The notes: generated by a model from the letters alone, not told the origin. Positions 10,705 through 21,735 are shown, numbered from the stretch's first letter. The stretch: 64,000 nt of DNA from Pseudomonas sp. 30_B (GCF_017491605.1 NZ_JAFGYY010000007.1:186001-250000), one strand, 5' to 3'. Program-made: numbers and translations.

Positions 10705-11348
10705 TGACCCGCTCGATGCTGAAGAACGCCCTGGTGCTCGGCCTGTTCGCCGTGGTTACGGTGGGCGTGGTGGCGCTGGTCCACCAGTTCACCGCGCAGC
10801 GTATCGACAACGCCCAGCGCGAGGCGCGCGGCCGCGCCCTGCTGGAACTGCTGCCGGCAGGCAGCTATGACAACCACCCGCTGGACAGCCAGGTCGAAGC
10901 CTTCGATCCCAAGCTGCTCGGCCGCAGCGAGCCGGCGCCGACCTTCGTCGCACGCCGCCAGGGCCAGGCCACGGCGGTGATCCTCCAGGCCACCGCACCG
11001 GACGGCTACAGCGGCTCCATCCAGTTGCTGGTGGGCGTCACCGCCGAAGGCCGGCTGCTCGGCGTGCGCGTCGTGTCGCACAAGGAAACCCCCGGACTGG
11101 GCGACAAGATCGAGTTGGGCAAGAGCGACTGGCTGCACGGCTTCGACGGCCACTCGCTGACCGATCCGGCCGACGCTGGCTGGAAGGTGAAGAAGGACGG
11201 CGGACAGTTCGACCAGTTCGCCGGCGCCACCGTCACCCCGCGCGCCGTGGTGAAGGCCACGCACAAGGCGCTGCAATACTTCGACGCGCACAAGGCCGAG
11301 CTGCTCGCCCCCGCCGCACAACCGGCCGCAGGAGACCGCCATGAGTGA
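10704..11348 (+). CDS. rnfG: Rnf complex FMN-binding subunit G
   Basis: RnfG is anchored by one N-terminal helix ([19 protein letters not shown]) with a periplasmic FMN-binding domain. The covalent flavin residue should be Thr176 in [12 protein letters not shown]; the usual Ser of SGAT is Ala. [12 protein letters not shown] is the conserved segment preceding it. The product is 214 residues, normal for RnfG. It overlaps rnfE by eight bases. Confidence 0.96.
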   Translation: MTRSMLKNALVLGLFAVVTVGVVALVHQFTAQRIDNAQREARGRALLELLPAGSYDNHPLDSQVEAFDPKLLGRSEPAPTFVARRQGQATAVILQATAPDGYSGSIQLLVGVTAEGRLLGVRVVSHKETPGLGDKIELGKSDWLHGFDGHSLTDPADAGWKVKKDGGQFDQFAGATVTPRAVVKATHKALQYFDAHKAELLAPAAQPAAGDRHE

Positions 11349-12057
11349 TCCCGGCTACCGCGAGCTGGCCCTGCAGGGCCTGTGGAAGAACAACCCGGGG
11401 CTGGTGCAGCTGCTCGGCCTGTGCCCGCTGCTGGGCACCAGCAACTCCATGGTCAACGCCCTCGGCCTCGGCCTTGCGACCATCTTCGTGCTGGCCTGCT
11501 CCAACGCGGCGGTGGCGCTGATCCGTGGCTCGGTCACCGAAGCCGTGCGCCTGCCGGCCTTCGTCCTCATCATCGCCGCGCTGACCACCTGCATCGAGCT
11601 GCTGATGCAGGCCTGGACCTACGAGCTGTACCAGATCCTCGGCATCTTCATCCCGCTGATCACCACCAACTGCGTGATCCTTGGCCGCGCCGAAGCCTTC
11701 GCCTCGCGCCACAGCGTGGCGCGCTCGGCCTTCGACGGGCTGATGATGGGCACTGGATTCGCCCTGGTGCTGCTGGTGGTGGGCACAGTCCGCGAACTGC
11801 TCGGCCACGGCACCCTGCTGGCCGGCATGAACCTGCTGTTCGGCCCGGCGGCGGCAACCTGGAAAATCCAGCTGTTCGCCAACTACCCGGGCTTCCTGCT
11901 GGCCATCCTGCCGCCGGGTGCCTTCCTGGTGCTGGGCCTGCTGATCGCCCTCAAGAACCGTATCGATGAAAGCCTGGCGGAACGTGCCAAGGCGCAGGCG
12001 GGCGACGTACCCGCGACCGAGCGCCAACGTGTCCGCGTGACCGGAGTGATTGAATGA
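11341..12057 (+). CDS. rnfE: Rnf complex subunit E, membrane protein
   Basis: The 238-residue membrane subunit is homologous to RnfA/NqrD. It carries [16 protein letters not shown] and [16 protein letters not shown], the symmetric counterparts of the RnfA motifs whose Cys residues bind an iron centre in the membrane. A charged C-terminal tail [17 protein letters not shown] faces the cytosol. It overlaps nth by ATGA. Confidence 0.96.
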   Translation: MSDPGYRELALQGLWKNNPGLVQLLGLCPLLGTSNSMVNALGLGLATIFVLACSNAAVALIRGSVTEAVRLPAFVLIIAALTTCIELLMQAWTYELYQILGIFIPLITTNCVILGRAEAFASRHSVARSAFDGLMMGTGFALVLLVVGTVRELLGHGTLLAGMNLLFGPAAATWKIQLFANYPGFLLAILPPGAFLVLGLLIALKNRIDESLAERAKAQAGDVPATERQRVRVTGVIE

Positions 12058-12692
12058 ATGCCGCCAAGCGCGCGGAGATTTTCCGCCGACTCAAAGAAGA
12101 CAATCCCAACCCCGAAACCGAACTGGCCTACAGCACGCCCTTCGAGCTACTGATCGCGGTGCTGCTCTCCGCCCAGGCCACCGACGTGGGGGTGAACAAG
12201 GCCACCGCCAAGCTCTACCCGGTGGCCAATACCCCGGAGGCGATCTATGCCCTCGGCGTGGAGGGCCTGTCGGAGTACATCAAGACCATCGGCCTGTACA
12301 ACAGCAAGGCGAAGAACACCATCGAGACCTGCCGCATCCTCATCGAGAAGCACGGCAGCCAGGTACCGGAGAACCGCGAGGACCTCGAAGCCCTGCCGGG
12401 CGTGGGTCGCAAGACCGCCAACGTAGTGCTCAACACCGCTTTCAGACAGCCGGCGATGGCCGTGGACACGCACATCTTCCGCGTCGCCAACCGTACGGGG
12501 ATAGCGCCGGGCAAGAATGTACTGGAGGTCGAGAGGAAGCTGCTGAAGTTCGTACCCAAGGAATACCTGCTCGATGCCCACCACTGGCTGATCCTGCACG
12601 GGCGCTACGTCTGCAAGGCACGCAAGCCGCAGTGCGGCAGTTGCCGGATCGAGGACCTGTGCGAGTACAAGCACAAGACTTCGGACGATTGA
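12054..12692 (+). CDS. nth: Endonuclease III
   Basis: This is a DNA glycosylase/AP lyase that removes oxidised pyrimidines. The 212-residue product has the helix-hairpin-helix [10 protein letters not shown] with catalytic Lys120, the catalytic Asp138 in AVDTHIFR, and the [4Fe-4S] ligands C187-x6-C194-x2-C197-x5-C203. It is the last gene of the rnf operon, a common gammaproteobacterial linkage. The start is set by the ATGA overlap with rnfE. Confidence 0.98.
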   Translation: MNAAKRAEIFRRLKEDNPNPETELAYSTPFELLIAVLLSAQATDVGVNKATAKLYPVANTPEAIYALGVEGLSEYIKTIGLYNSKAKNTIETCRILIEKHGSQVPENREDLEALPGVGRKTANVVLNTAFRQPAMAVDTHIFRVANRTGIAPGKNVLEVERKLLKFVPKEYLLDAHHWLILHGRYVCKARKPQCGSCRIEDLCEYKHKTSDD

Positions 12693-12734
12693 GCGTTATG
12701 GGAAAATTCCTTCAGCCTGATTGAAAAAATCTTT

Positions 12735-12763
12735 TTTACGGTCCGGTCCTTTGTCGATATAAG
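12735..12763 (+). promoter_or_regulatory. Candidate sigma-70 promoter for the PA3496-type gene
   Basis: TTTACG and TATAAG are separated by 17 bp, 37 bp before the start codon. The gene therefore need not depend on rnf-nth transcription. Confidence 0.5.
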
Positions 12764-12799
12764 GGGCGCCAACACACCCCGTGTTGTGGAGTGCACCGA

Positions 12800-12982
12800 A
12801 TGGCAAACGACAAAGAAGACCTCGAACTCGAGGACGATGTCAGCACAGACGACAGCGATGATGGCGCCGAAGCCGCGGCAGAGGTCGCCAAGACCAACCT
12901 GACCAAGCGCCGCATCATCGACAACTACCTCGAAGAGCGTCGCCTGCAGCGTCAGCTGTCCGACTACGATTTCGACCTGTAG
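12800..12982 (+). CDS. PA3496-family small acidic protein
   Basis: The 60-residue protein has a strongly acidic N-terminal half (EDLELEDDVSTDDSDD) and a basic/helical C-terminal motif KRRIIDNYLEERRLQRQLSDYDFDL, the hallmark of the Pseudomonas PA3496 family named a putative envelope integrity protein. There is no signal peptide or membrane helix, so it is likely cytosolic. I start at MANDKEDL because of the GGAG site; an in-frame GTG nine bases upstream is less likely. It sits between its own promoter and a terminator. The mechanism is unknown. Confidence 0.9.
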   Translation: MANDKEDLELEDDVSTDDSDDGAEAAAEVAKTNLTKRRIIDNYLEERRLQRQLSDYDFDL

Positions 12983-13009
12983 CCTGCTCCTGAATGTAAT
13001 ACCCGCATG

Positions 13010-13040
13010 AAAAAGCCCCGCATCCTGGCGGGGCTTTTTG
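13010..13040. terminator. Bidirectional terminator
   Basis: AAAAAGCCCCGC...GCGGGGCTTTTT. It serves the small gene on the plus strand and ppnN on the minus strand, after a REP unit. Confidence 0.85.
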
Positions 13041-13048
13041 TTGGTTGC

Positions 13049-13088
13049 GTAGGAGCGCGCCATGCGCGCGATCGCCATGGCCCGCTCC
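13049..13088. repeat. REP unit, GTAGGAGCGCGCCATGCGCG type
   Basis: GTAGGAGCGCGCCATGCGCG is followed by CATGGCCCGCTCC. It lies in the 3' region of ppnN just before the shared terminator. Confidence 0.7.
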
Positions 13089-13091
13089 GGA

Positions 13092-14483
13092 TCACACCGC
13101 GACACCCTCGCGCTGCACCACCCGATAGCACGGCTCATACGCCGCGCCGCCCGGCAGCTTCATCCGGTGCTGCTCGACGAAGGCCTGCAGCAGCGCATCC
13201 AGCGGCTCCATGATGGCCGCGTCGCCGTGGATCTCGTACGGGCCGAACTCCTCGATCATGCGGATGCCCTTGTCCTTCACGTTGCCGGCGACGATGCCGG
13301 AGAAGGCCCGGCGCAGGTTTGCCGCCAGCTCATGGGGCGGCACCTCGCGGCTGAGGTCCAGGCTCGCCATGTTCTCGTGGGTCGGCTCGAACGGCCGCTG
13401 GAAACCTTCCTCGATCTTCAGCAGCCAGTTGAAGTGGTAGGCATCGTTGCGCTCGCGGCGGAACTGCTTGACCTGCCGCAGCCCCTCGCTCATTTCCCGC
13501 GCGACCTCTACCGGATCGTCGATGACGATCTTGTAGCGCTGCTGCGCCGCTTCACCCAGGGTAGCGCCGACGAAGGCGTGCAACTGCTCGATGTAGGCCG
13601 CCGCGCTGCGCGGGCCGGTGAGCACCACCGGGAACGGCATGTCCTGGTTGTCCGGGTGCATCAGGATGCCCAGCAGGTAGAGGAACTCCTCCGCGGTGCC
13701 GACGCCGCCGGGGAACACGATGATGCCGTGGCCTACGCGGACGAAGGCCTCCAGGCGCTTTTCGATATCCGGCAGGATCACCAGTTCGTTGACGATGGGG
13801 TTTGGCGCCTCGGCGGCGATGATCCCCGGCTCGGTCAGCCCCAGGTAGCGGCCCTTGGTGTTGCGCTGCTTGGCATGGCCGATGGTGGCGCCCTTCATCG
13901 GGCCCTTCATCACGCCCGGGCCGCAGCCGGTGCAGACGTCCAGACTGCGCAGGCCCAGTTCGTGGCCGACCTTCTTGGTGTACTTGTATTCATTGGTGCT
14001 GATGGAGTGGCCGCCCCAGCACACGACGATCTTCGGTTCCACCCCGGCATGCAGCGCGCGGGCATTGCGTAGCAGGTGGAAGACGTAGTCGGTGATGCCC
14101 GCCGAGCTGTCCAGGTCGAAACGCTGGCTGTTCAGTTCGTTCTGGGTGTAGACGATGTCGCGCAGGGCGCTGAACAGCATCTCGCGGGTGCTGGCGATCA
14201 TCTCGCCATCGACGAAGGCGTCGGCCGGCGCGTTGAACAGTTCCAGGCGCACACCACGCTCCTGCTGGTGGATTTCCAGCTCGAAGTCGCGGTAGGCGTC
14301 GAGGATGTGCTTGGCGTTGTCGATCTGCGTGCCGGTGTTGAGGATGGCCAGGGCACACTGGCGGAAGAGTTTGTAGCTGCTGCCCGTGCCTGCTTCGCTG
14401 AGCTGGTGCACTTCACGTTGGGAGAGGGTTTCGAGGCTGCCCTTGGGGCTGACCGAAGCATTGTTTACCGGTCTTGGGGACAT
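13092..14483 (-). CDS. ppnN: Nucleotide 5'-monophosphate nucleosidase PpnN
   Basis: PpnN hydrolyses purine and pyrimidine nucleoside monophosphates to base and ribose 5-phosphate; the E. coli enzyme (YgdH) is stimulated by (p)ppGpp. The 463-residue product has an N-terminal extension (about 1-140), the central LOG-like Rossmann domain with the signature PGGVGTAEE, and a C-terminal domain ending REGVAV. Length and architecture match PpnN rather than the short cytokinin-type LOG proteins. The 296 bp upstream (14484-14779) hold its promoter and the gloA terminator; no other gene is evident. Confidence 0.93.
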   Translation of the reverse strand: MSPRPVNNASVSPKGSLETLSQREVHQLSEAGTGSSYKLFRQCALAILNTGTQIDNAKHILDAYRDFELEIHQQERGVRLELFNAPADAFVDGEMIASTREMLFSALRDIVYTQNELNSQRFDLDSSAGITDYVFHLLRNARALHAGVEPKIVVCWGGHSISTNEYKYTKKVGHELGLRSLDVCTGCGPGVMKGPMKGATIGHAKQRNTKGRYLGLTEPGIIAAEAPNPIVNELVILPDIEKRLEAFVRVGHGIIVFPGGVGTAEEFLYLLGILMHPDNQDMPFPVVLTGPRSAAAYIEQLHAFVGATLGEAAQQRYKIVIDDPVEVAREMSEGLRQVKQFRRERNDAYHFNWLLKIEEGFQRPFEPTHENMASLDLSREVPPHELAANLRRAFSGIVAGNVKDKGIRMIEEFGPYEIHGDAAIMEPLDALLQAFVEQHRMKLPGGAAYEPCYRVVQREGVAV

Positions 14484-14721
14484 GCTGTATTCCTTGACTT
14501 AGGCTGCCGGACGCAGAGCGCCGGGCACCCGGAAAAATCGGTGCGGCCGTCCATCGGTCGTCATTATCGGAGGGAGCGCAGCGGGGATTCTCCGGCCCGT
14601 GCGCGATGCTCCTCTGTCTCTGACAAGCAAATGGCGGAAACTGCTTCCGCAATCGACGCATCCGACGTCGATGCACCTTGAGTATGACCGCTCCGGTGTC
14701 TTTCTGATGACAACCGGCAAA

Positions 14722-14750
14722 GAAAAACCCCGCCGGGCGGGCGGGGTTTC
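14722..14750 (-). terminator. Terminator after gloA
   Basis: A stem of CCCCGCC/GGCGGGG between A-run and T-run, 30 bp past the gloA stop. Confidence 0.8.
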
Positions 14751-14779
14751 TCCAGAGACATCTCGCGCGAAGCGGAGGA

Positions 14780-15172
14780 TCAGTCCTTGCGCTGCGGCGA
14801 GAGCAGCTCGATCTTGTAGCCGTCCGGGTCCTCGACGAAGGCCAGGATGCTGGTGCCGTGCTTCATCGGGCCCGGCTCGCGGGTGATCTTGCCGCCGCGG
14901 GAGCGGATGTCCTCGCAGGCCTTGTAGACGTCGGCCACTTCCAGGGCGATGTGGCCGTAGCCGGTGCCCAGTTCGTACTGGTCGACGCCCCAGTTGTAGG
15001 TCAGCTCGATGACGCTGTTGTCGTCTTCGTTGCCGTAACCCACGAACGCCAGGGTGAACTGGCCGTCCGGATAATCCTTGCGGCGCAGCAGGGTCATGCC
15101 CAGGACTTCGGTGTAGAAGGCGATGGATTTGTCCAGGTCGCCGACGCGCAGCATGGTATGCAGCAGTCTCAT
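14780..15172 (-). CDS. gloA: Lactoylglutathione lyase (glyoxalase I), short form
   Basis: The enzyme converts the methylglyoxal-glutathione hemithioacetal to S-lactoylglutathione. The product is 130 residues. The metal ligands His5, Glu56, His74 and Glu122 are all in the positions expected for the Ni/Co-type E. coli GloA, so this is the short, non-zinc class. Zinc-type glyoxalases have an insertion that is absent here. The gene lies downstream of argG, separated by a terminator, so it should have its own promoter. Confidence 0.96.
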   Translation of the reverse strand: MRLLHTMLRVGDLDKSIAFYTEVLGMTLLRRKDYPDGQFTLAFVGYGNEDDNSVIELTYNWGVDQYELGTGYGHIALEVADVYKACEDIRSRGGKITREPGPMKHGTSILAFVEDPDGYKIELLSPQRKD

Positions 15173-15216
15173 CGATTCTTCCTCATCAGGCGCCCCGGAT
15201 GCGGGGCCTATAAACG

Positions 15217-15243
15217 CAAACCCCGGCTCGTGGCCGGGGTTTG
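15217..15243 (-). terminator. Terminator after argG
   Basis: AAACCCCGGC...GCCGGGGTTT, 24 bp past the argG stop. Confidence 0.85.
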
Positions 15244-15266
15244 CTTGTCACGGGGTCACCAGCTTA

Positions 15267-16484
<1,218 letters not shown>

Positions 16485-16617
16485 GCCACTCAACTCCACG
16501 GGGGTTGTCACGAAAAGGATCGATTCTACTGCTGGCCCAGCATAATTTACAGAGGCGCGACAGCTTTAGATGACAAAGCGACAAATTCTATCGTCGGTGC
16601 GACTCGCTGCCGCAGGC

Positions 16618-17637
16618 TCAGCCCTTGGGCGCCGCCGGCGGCGTGACGGCGTTGGCCGCGGGCGCTGCGGGAGCAGCCGGTGCAGCGGCTTTCGCCGGCG
16701 CGCCGGCACTGGGCGCAGGCGCCGTGGGCTCCGAAGCGGCAGGTGCCGCCGGGGCCTCGGCCGGAGCTTCATCGACGACCACCTCGCGGGACAGGTTCAC
16801 CGTCACCCGGCGATTGCGCGCGCGGTTGGCCTCGGAGTTGTTCTTCACCAGCGGATAGCGCTCGCCATAGAAGCGCACGGTGATCTCCGACTCCGGCACG
16901 CCATTGGCCTTGAGGTACTCCATCACCGCGACGGCGCGACGGCGCGAGGTATCGCGGTTGACCAGGCGGTTGCCGCTGTTGTCGGAGTGACCGTCGAGCT
17001 CGATGCGGTTCACGCTCGGATCGGCCTTCATGTACTGCAGGATGATGTCCAGCTTGGCGCGAGCCAGTGCGTCGAGTTCGGTACCATTGGGGAAGCCGAT
17101 CTGGCTCTGCCGCACCTGGTCGAAATTGACCGGCAGCATCTTCGCCGAACAGTCCTGGAACTGTGCGTAGCCGGCCGCGAAACGTGTCGGCAGCAGGCGC
17201 ACCAGCAAACGCTCGCCGTCCCGGGTGCGGTGCCGTACTTCCGGCGTGCGACCTTCCAGCAGGCCACCGAGCAAGCGCCCGGCCTGTTGCTGGCTGCTGT
17301 TGAAGGGCACGTCGCCGTCGCCAACCGGCACCGATCCCAGGTTCACGTCGCCCTGCCCCGGCCGCCACGGTGGCGCCGCCGCCAGCAGCGTTGCCGAACC
17401 ACGCCCGAGCCAATCCTGCTGCTGCCTGAGACGGAAGGTCGGCTGCTCGCCGGCGCGCCAGACGAATTCGCCCTGGCCGAAACCCGCCACGCTCTGCGTC
17501 AGCCGGCACTCGAACTGGTCGCCCGCCACCGTCCATTGGGCGCTTTCCAGGCGCGACTGGAAGGTCAGCCCCCAGGCCGGAAGGCTCGCGCAAAGGACGA
17601 GCAGGAGAAGAGATGGCTGGCGCACGGTGCGTTCCAC
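16618..17637 (-). CDS. motY: Flagellar T-ring protein MotY, sodium/proton-type motor accessory
   Basis: MotY forms the periplasmic T ring that seats stators around the polar flagellar motor. The 339-residue product has a signal peptide (to about residue 23), an N-terminal MotY domain with [10 protein letters not shown], and an OmpA-like peptidoglycan-binding domain (about 175-285) with [28 protein letters not shown] motif and NRARNRRV. The last roughly 50 residues are a low-complexity Ala/Pro tail ([18 protein letters not shown]). OmpA-family lipoproteins are excluded by lack of a lipobox. It is divergent from pyrC. Confidence 0.9.
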   Translation of the reverse strand: MERTVRQPSLLLLVLCASLPAWGLTFQSRLESAQWTVAGDQFECRLTQSVAGFGQGEFVWRAGEQPTFRLRQQQDWLGRGSATLLAAAPPWRPGQGDVNLGSVPVGDGDVPFNSSQQQAGRLLGGLLEGRTPEVRHRTRDGERLLVRLLPTRFAAGYAQFQDCSAKMLPVNFDQVRQSQIGFPNGTELDALARAKLDIILQYMKADPSVNRIELDGHSDNSGNRLVNRDTSRRRAVAVMEYLKANGVPESEITVRFYGERYPLVKNNSEANRARNRRVTVNLSREVVVDEAPAEAPAAPAASEPTAPAPSAGAPAKAAAPAAPAAPAANAVTPPAAPKG

Positions 17638-17764
17638 ACAATCGGATTCGGGTCTCCGAATCTATCGGTCGGCCACGGCAAAACTTGATAGCGAGTGCCG
17701 CCGACGGCCTTTTCCGGTAGCATTTCCCCACTCTTTCCGCTGCAACCGCCTTCCTGGAATCCGC

Positions 17765-18811
17765 ATGTCCGACCGCCTGACACTCCTGCGCCCCGACGAC
17801 TGGCACATCCACCTGCGCGACGGCGCCGCACTCGCGCAAACCGTCGGCGACGCCGCCCGTACCTTCGGCCGCGCCATCATCATGCCGAACCTGGTTCCGC
17901 CGGTGCGCAACGCCGTCGAAGCCGACGCCTATCGCCAGCGCATCCTGGCCGTCCGTCCGGCCGGCAGCCGCTTCGAGCCGCTGATGGTGCTCTACCTCAC
18001 CGACCGCACCAGCGTCGAAGACGTTCGCGCGGCCAAGGCCTCGGGCTACGTGCACGCCGCCAAGCTGTACCCGGCCGGCGCCACCACCAACTCCGATTCC
18101 GGCGTGACCAGCGTCGACAATATCTTCCACGTGCTCGAAGCCATGGCCAAAGTCGGCCTGCCGCTGCTGGTACATGGCGAGGTGACCCGCTCCGAAGTCG
18201 ACGTGTTCGACCGCGAGAAGCGCTTCATCGACGAGCACCTGACCCGCGTGGTCGAGCGCTTCCCGACGCTGAAAGTAGTCCTCGAACACATCACCACCGG
18301 CGATGCCGCCGCCTTCGTCAAGGCCGCACCGGCCAACGTCGGCGCCACCATCACCGCGCATCACCTGCTGTACAACCGCAACCACATGCTGGTTGGCGGC
18401 ATTCGCCCGCACTTCTATTGCCTGCCGATCCTCAAGCGCAACACCCACCAGGAAGCCCTGCTGGATGCGGCCACCAGCGGCAATCCGAAGTTCTTCCTCG
18501 GCACCGACTCCGCGCCCCACGCGCGCCACGCCAAGGAAGCCGCCTGCGGCTGCGCCGGCTGCTACACCGCCTATGCGGCCATCGAGATGTACGCCGAGGC
18601 CTTCGAGCAGCGCAATGCGCTGGACAAGCTGGAAGCCTTCGCCAGCTTCCACGGCCCGGACTTCTACGGCCTGCCGCGCAACAGCGACCGCATCACCCTG
18701 GTCCGTGACGAATGGGAAGCCCCGGCAGCGCTGCCGTTCGGCGATTTCGAAGTGGTCCCGCTGCGTGCCGGCGAGAAGCTGCGCTGGCGCCTGCTGGAGA
18801 CCCAGGCATGA
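17765..18811 (+). CDS. pyrC: Dihydroorotase
   Basis: The enzyme catalyses cyclisation of carbamoyl aspartate to dihydroorotate in pyrimidine synthesis. The 348-residue class II enzyme has the H14-I-H16 zinc motif in DDWHIHLRD, the carbamylated Lys100 in HAAKLYP, VLEHITT and the [14 protein letters not shown] active-site loop. The start at [13 protein letters not shown] is the family norm. Its TGA overlaps the rnt ATG (ATGA), so the two are coupled. Confidence 0.97.
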   Translation: MSDRLTLLRPDDWHIHLRDGAALAQTVGDAARTFGRAIIMPNLVPPVRNAVEADAYRQRILAVRPAGSRFEPLMVLYLTDRTSVEDVRAAKASGYVHAAKLYPAGATTNSDSGVTSVDNIFHVLEAMAKVGLPLLVHGEVTRSEVDVFDREKRFIDEHLTRVVERFPTLKVVLEHITTGDAAAFVKAAPANVGATITAHHLLYNRNHMLVGGIRPHFYCLPILKRNTHQEALLDAATSGNPKFFLGTDSAPHARHAKEAACGCAGCYTAYAAIEMYAEAFEQRNALDKLEAFASFHGPDFYGLPRNSDRITLVRDEWEAPAALPFGDFEVVPLRAGEKLRWRLLETQA

Positions 18812-19488
18812 GTGACGAGAACGAAATCTTCGAAGAAGAACTCGACGGTTCCTTCCCGCCCGGCCCGCGCCAGCCGATGGCGCGCCGCTTCCGTGGCTAC
18901 CTGCCGGTGGTCGTGGACGTCGAGACCGGCGGCTTCAACGCCGGCACCGATGCCCTGCTGGAAATCGCCGCCGTCACCATCGGCATGGACGAGAGCGGGT
19001 ACCTGTTCCCGGAACACACCTACTTCTTCCGTGTGGAGCCCTTCGAAGGTGCCAACATCGAGCAGGCCGCCCTGGAGTTCACCGGCATCAAGTTGGACCA
19101 TCCGCTGCGCATGGCCGTGCCGGAAGAACAGGCGCTGACCGAGATCTTCCGCGGCGTGCGCAAGTCGCTCAAGTCCAACGGCTGCAAGCGGGCGATCCTG
19201 GTCGGCCACAACAGCAGCTTCGACCTGGGCTTCCTCAATGCCGCGGTGAACCGCACCGGCATGAAGCGCAACCCGTTCCACCCCTTCTCCAGCTTCGACA
19301 CCGCCACCCTCGCCGGCCTCGCCTACGGCCAGACCGTACTGGCCAAGGCCTGCCAGACCGCCGGCATCGAGTTCGACAACCGCGAGGCGCACTCGGCGCG
19401 CTACGACACCGAGAAGACCGCCGAGCTGTTCTGCGGCATCGTCAACCGCTGGAAGGAATTCGGCGGCTGGATGGACGACGAGGACTGA
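18808..19488 (+). CDS. rnt: Ribonuclease T
   Basis: RNase T is a DEDDh 3'-5' exonuclease that trims tRNA CCA ends and stable RNA 3' ends. The 226-residue product has D37 and E39 in VVDVETGGF, the [10 protein letters not shown] block and the terminal [11 protein letters not shown]is/Asp pair. Overlap with pyrC fixes the start at MSDENEIF. It is followed by a clear terminator. Confidence 0.97.
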   Translation: MSDENEIFEEELDGSFPPGPRQPMARRFRGYLPVVVDVETGGFNAGTDALLEIAAVTIGMDESGYLFPEHTYFFRVEPFEGANIEQAALEFTGIKLDHPLRMAVPEEQALTEIFRGVRKSLKSNGCKRAILVGHNSSFDLGFLNAAVNRTGMKRNPFHPFSSFDTATLAGLAYGQTVLAKACQTAGIEFDNREAHSARYDTEKTAELFCGIVNRWKEFGGWMDDED

Positions 19489-19506
19489 TCGTCGTCCCCG
19501 CCCCAT

Positions 19507-19536
19507 GAAAAAGCCCCGCACTTGCGGGGCTTTTTC
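19507..19536 (+). terminator. Terminator after rnt
   Basis: AAAAAGCCCCGCACTTGCGGGGCTTTTTC. Confidence 0.9.
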
Positions 19537-19569
19537 TTACCACCTTGCACCGAACTCGCACGTTACCTT

Positions 19570-19691
19570 GTAGGAGCGAGCTTGCTCGCGAACCGTCGTC
19601 CCAATCATCGCGGGGCCCCAGAAGACAAGGTAGGACTCCGTCCGCGATCTGCCTCGCGACGGGGATCATCGCGGACAATGTCCGCTCCTAC
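19570..19691. repeat. Two REP units between rnt and the peroxiredoxin gene
   Basis: A GTAGGAGCGAGCTTGCTCGCGAAC unit at 19570-19593 is followed by an inverted pair 19630-19691 (GTAGGACTCCGTCCGCGATC ... GCGGACAATGTCCGCTCCTAC). With the 118-bp element and two terminators they fill the 443-bp spacer 19489-19931; no gene is seen there. Confidence 0.8.
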
Positions 19692-19703
19692 GAGATCAAG
19701 AGC

Positions 19704-19821
19704 CCCTCACCCTAACCCTCTCCCGCATGCGGGAGAGGGGACCGTCCGGTGCAGGATGAAACCATGACGTCAGCCGGCACGATCTGCCCCCTCTCCCTCT
19801 GGGAGAGGGCTGGGGTGAGGG
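19704..19821. repeat. Inverted-repeat element, copy 2 (118 bp, opposite orientation to copy 1)
   Basis: Ends CCCTCACCC / GGGTGAGGG, length identical to copy 1. The core GACGTCAGCCGGCACGATC is the reverse complement of the core in copy 1 with few changes, so the similarity extends beyond the hairpins. Confidence 0.85.
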
Positions 19822-19886
19822 GGCGTGTCGGCACAGACTATCCAGAAGAAGACAGTTGCTCCTCCGAAAGGCAGCTTGAGCGCGCA

Positions 19887-19917
19887 ATAAAAAGCCCCGC
19901 CAAAGCGGGGCTCTTTC
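19887..19917 (-). terminator. Terminator after the peroxiredoxin gene
   Basis: AAAAAGCCCCGC...GCGGGGCTCTTT, 15 bp past the stop codon. Confidence 0.8.
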
Positions 19918-19931
19918 ATGCGCAAGCAGCC

Positions 19932-20534
19932 TTACAGCTTGCTGGCATTCTCGGCCAGGTAGGCGGCAACGCCTTCCGGCGAGGCGGTCATGCCCTTGTC
20001 GCCCTTCTTCCAGTTGGCCGGGCAGACTTCGCCGTGCTCTTCGGTGAACTGCAGGGCATCGACCAGACGCAGCAGCTCGTCCATGTTGCGGCCCAGCGGC
20101 AGGTCGTTGACGATCTGCGAGCGCACCACGCCGTTCTGGTCGATCAGGAAGGCACCACGGAACGCGACACCGTCGGCGGACTCGACGTCATAGGCCTTGG
20201 CGATTTCGTGGGTGATGTCGGCGGCCAGGGTGTACTTGACCGGGCCGATGCCACCCTTGTCCACCGGGGTGTTACGCCAGGCGTTGTGGGTGAAGTGGGA
20301 GTCGATGGACACGCCGATCACTTCGACGTTGCGCGCCTGGAAATCGGGGATGCGGTGGTCCAGGGCGATCAGCTCGGACGGGCAGACGAAGGTGAAGTCC
20401 AGCGGGTAGAAGAACACCAGGCCGTACTTGCCCTTGATGGCTTCGGACAGCACGAAGCTGTCGACGATCTCGCCGTTGCCGAGGACGGCCGCTACGTTGA
20501 AGTCGGGAGCTTTCTTACCTACGAGTACGCTCAT
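19932..20534 (-). CDS. 2-Cys peroxiredoxin (AhpC/Prx1 family)
   Basis: The enzyme reduces hydrogen peroxide and alkyl peroxides in the cytosol. The 200-residue product has peroxidatic Cys51 in FTFVCPSE and resolving Cys171 in GEVCPANWKKGDKG. I start at MSVLVGKKAPDF, which has an excellent AGGAG site; the in-frame extension to 20675 has no family support. It lies beside the iron-storage genes bfd-bfrB, consistent with oxidative-stress and iron handling. Confidence 0.95.
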   Translation of the reverse strand: MSVLVGKKAPDFNVAAVLGNGEIVDSFVLSEAIKGKYGLVFFYPLDFTFVCPSELIALDHRIPDFQARNVEVIGVSIDSHFTHNAWRNTPVDKGGIGPVKYTLAADITHEIAKAYDVESADGVAFRGAFLIDQNGVVRSQIVNDLPLGRNMDELLRLVDALQFTEEHGEVCPANWKKGDKGMTASPEGVAAYLAENASKL

Positions 20535-20746
20535 TCCATATCTCCTGGAGGTGAGGACGTGAGGGAGTGCAAGACGCCCTGCCCGGCTCGAAACGCCGGA
20601 CCAGTGGGCTTTCCACTCCAGTGGGCCGGTCATGATACACCGCGTCTTTCCGGCCCGCCCAGCGCTTTCCCCCACCGCCCGGCAAGGCTAACCCATTGAA
20701 GGAAATGACCATTTATCCGGTCATGAAAATGCCTGCCCAGCAAACT

Positions 20747-20775
20747 TTGACAATCATTCTCATTAAGATTAGTAT
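20747..20775 (+). promoter_or_regulatory. Fur box over the bfd promoter
   Basis: A TTGACA -35 (20747-20752) lies 17 bp from a TAGTAT -10 (20770-20775). Across them, the reverse strand reads AATGAGAATGATTGTC, close to the Fur consensus. This predicts repression of bfd by iron-bound Fur, so iron is mobilised from bacterioferritin when iron is scarce. Confidence 0.7.
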
Positions 20776-20812
20776 CGCCTTCAACAACCCCATAGCGATG
20801 CGTAGTGCAACC

Positions 20813-21028
20813 ATGTACGTCTGCCTCTGCCAAGGTGTCACCGATACCCACATCCGCGAAGCGATCTACGAAGGCTGCTGCAATTACCGCGAAGTGCGTG
20901 AAAGCACCGGTGTCGGCACCCAGTGCGGCAAGTGCGCCTGCCTCGCCAAGCAAGTCGTTCGCGAGACCCTGAGCGAACTGCAGAGCGCGCAGTCGATGAA
21001 CTACTCCCTCGCCTACGCGGCAGGCTGA
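20813..21028 (+). CDS. bfd: Bacterioferritin-associated ferredoxin
   Basis: Bfd is a [2Fe-2S] protein that reduces heme in bacterioferritin BfrB so stored iron is released. The 71-residue product has the four cluster ligands C4, C6, C38 and C41 (MYVCLCQG ... GTQCGKC). The start at MYVCLCQ is the family norm; earlier ATGs lie in the promoter. bfrB is the next gene on the same strand, but a terminator separates them. Confidence 0.97.
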   Translation: MYVCLCQGVTDTHIREAIYEGCCNYREVRESTGVGTQCGKCACLAKQVVRETLSELQSAQSMNYSLAYAAG

Positions 21029-21068
21029 TCGACGCGACCTGCGCTCAACTCAGCAGAGATTCCGAAGG

Positions 21069-21096
21069 AAAACCGGGCCATGCCCGGTTTTTTTGT
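21069..21096 (+). terminator. Terminator after bfd
   Basis: AAACCGGGC...GCCCGGTTTTTTT, separating bfd from bfrB so the two can be oppositely controlled by iron. Confidence 0.9.
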
Positions 21097-21248
21097 GCCT
21101 GAATTTCAGCGTCTTAACGCCGAATTGCGGAATGAAAACATTCGCATTCATATTCCTTTTTATAGCAAATTCAAGTACTTATGTTTGACAGTCGGTTATA
21201 AGAGGACCACACTTTCACTCTCTTCCACTCACACGGCAGGAGCCCGGC

Positions 21249-21725
21249 ATGAAAGGCGACAAGAAAGTCATCCAGCACTTGAACAAGGTCCTCGGTAACG
21301 AGCTGATCGCCATCAACCAATATTTCCTGCACTCGCGCATGTGGAACGACTGGGGCCTGAAGCGCCTCGGCGCGCACGAGTACCACGAGTCCATCGATGA
21401 GATGAAACATGCTGACAAGCTCATCGAACGCATCCTGTTCCTCGAAGGCCTGCCCAACCTGCAGGACCTGGGCAAGCTGCTGATCGGCGAGAACACCCAG
21501 GAAATGCTGCAGTGCGACCTGAACCTGGAACTCAAGGCCTGCAAGGACCTGCGCGACGCCATCGTGCATTGCGAAAGCGTGCATGACTACGTGAGCCGCG
21601 ATCTGCTCAAGGACATCCTCGAATCCGAGGAAGAGCACATCGACTACCTGGAAACCCAGTTGGGCCTGATCCAGAAAGTCGGTCTGGAAAACTACCTGCA
21701 GTCGCACATGCACGAAGACGACTGA
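21249..21725 (+). CDS. bfrB: Bacterioferritin BfrB
   Basis: BfrB is the heme-containing 24-mer iron store. The 158-residue product has ferroxidase ligands E18, E51, H54 and Y25, the heme-binding Met52, and later [11 protein letters not shown] with the second-half ligands. The start [13 protein letters not shown] is preceded by a CAGGAG site. The 150-bp AT-rich leader between the bfd terminator and the gene has an iron-box-like sequence around 21130-21160, weaker than the bfd Fur site. Confidence 0.97.
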   Translation: MKGDKKVIQHLNKVLGNELIAINQYFLHSRMWNDWGLKRLGAHEYHESIDEMKHADKLIERILFLEGLPNLQDLGKLLIGENTQEMLQCDLNLELKACKDLRDAIVHCESVHDYVSRDLLKDILESEEEHIDYLETQLGLIQKVGLENYLQSHMHEDD

Positions 21726-21735
21726 TCAGGCAAAA

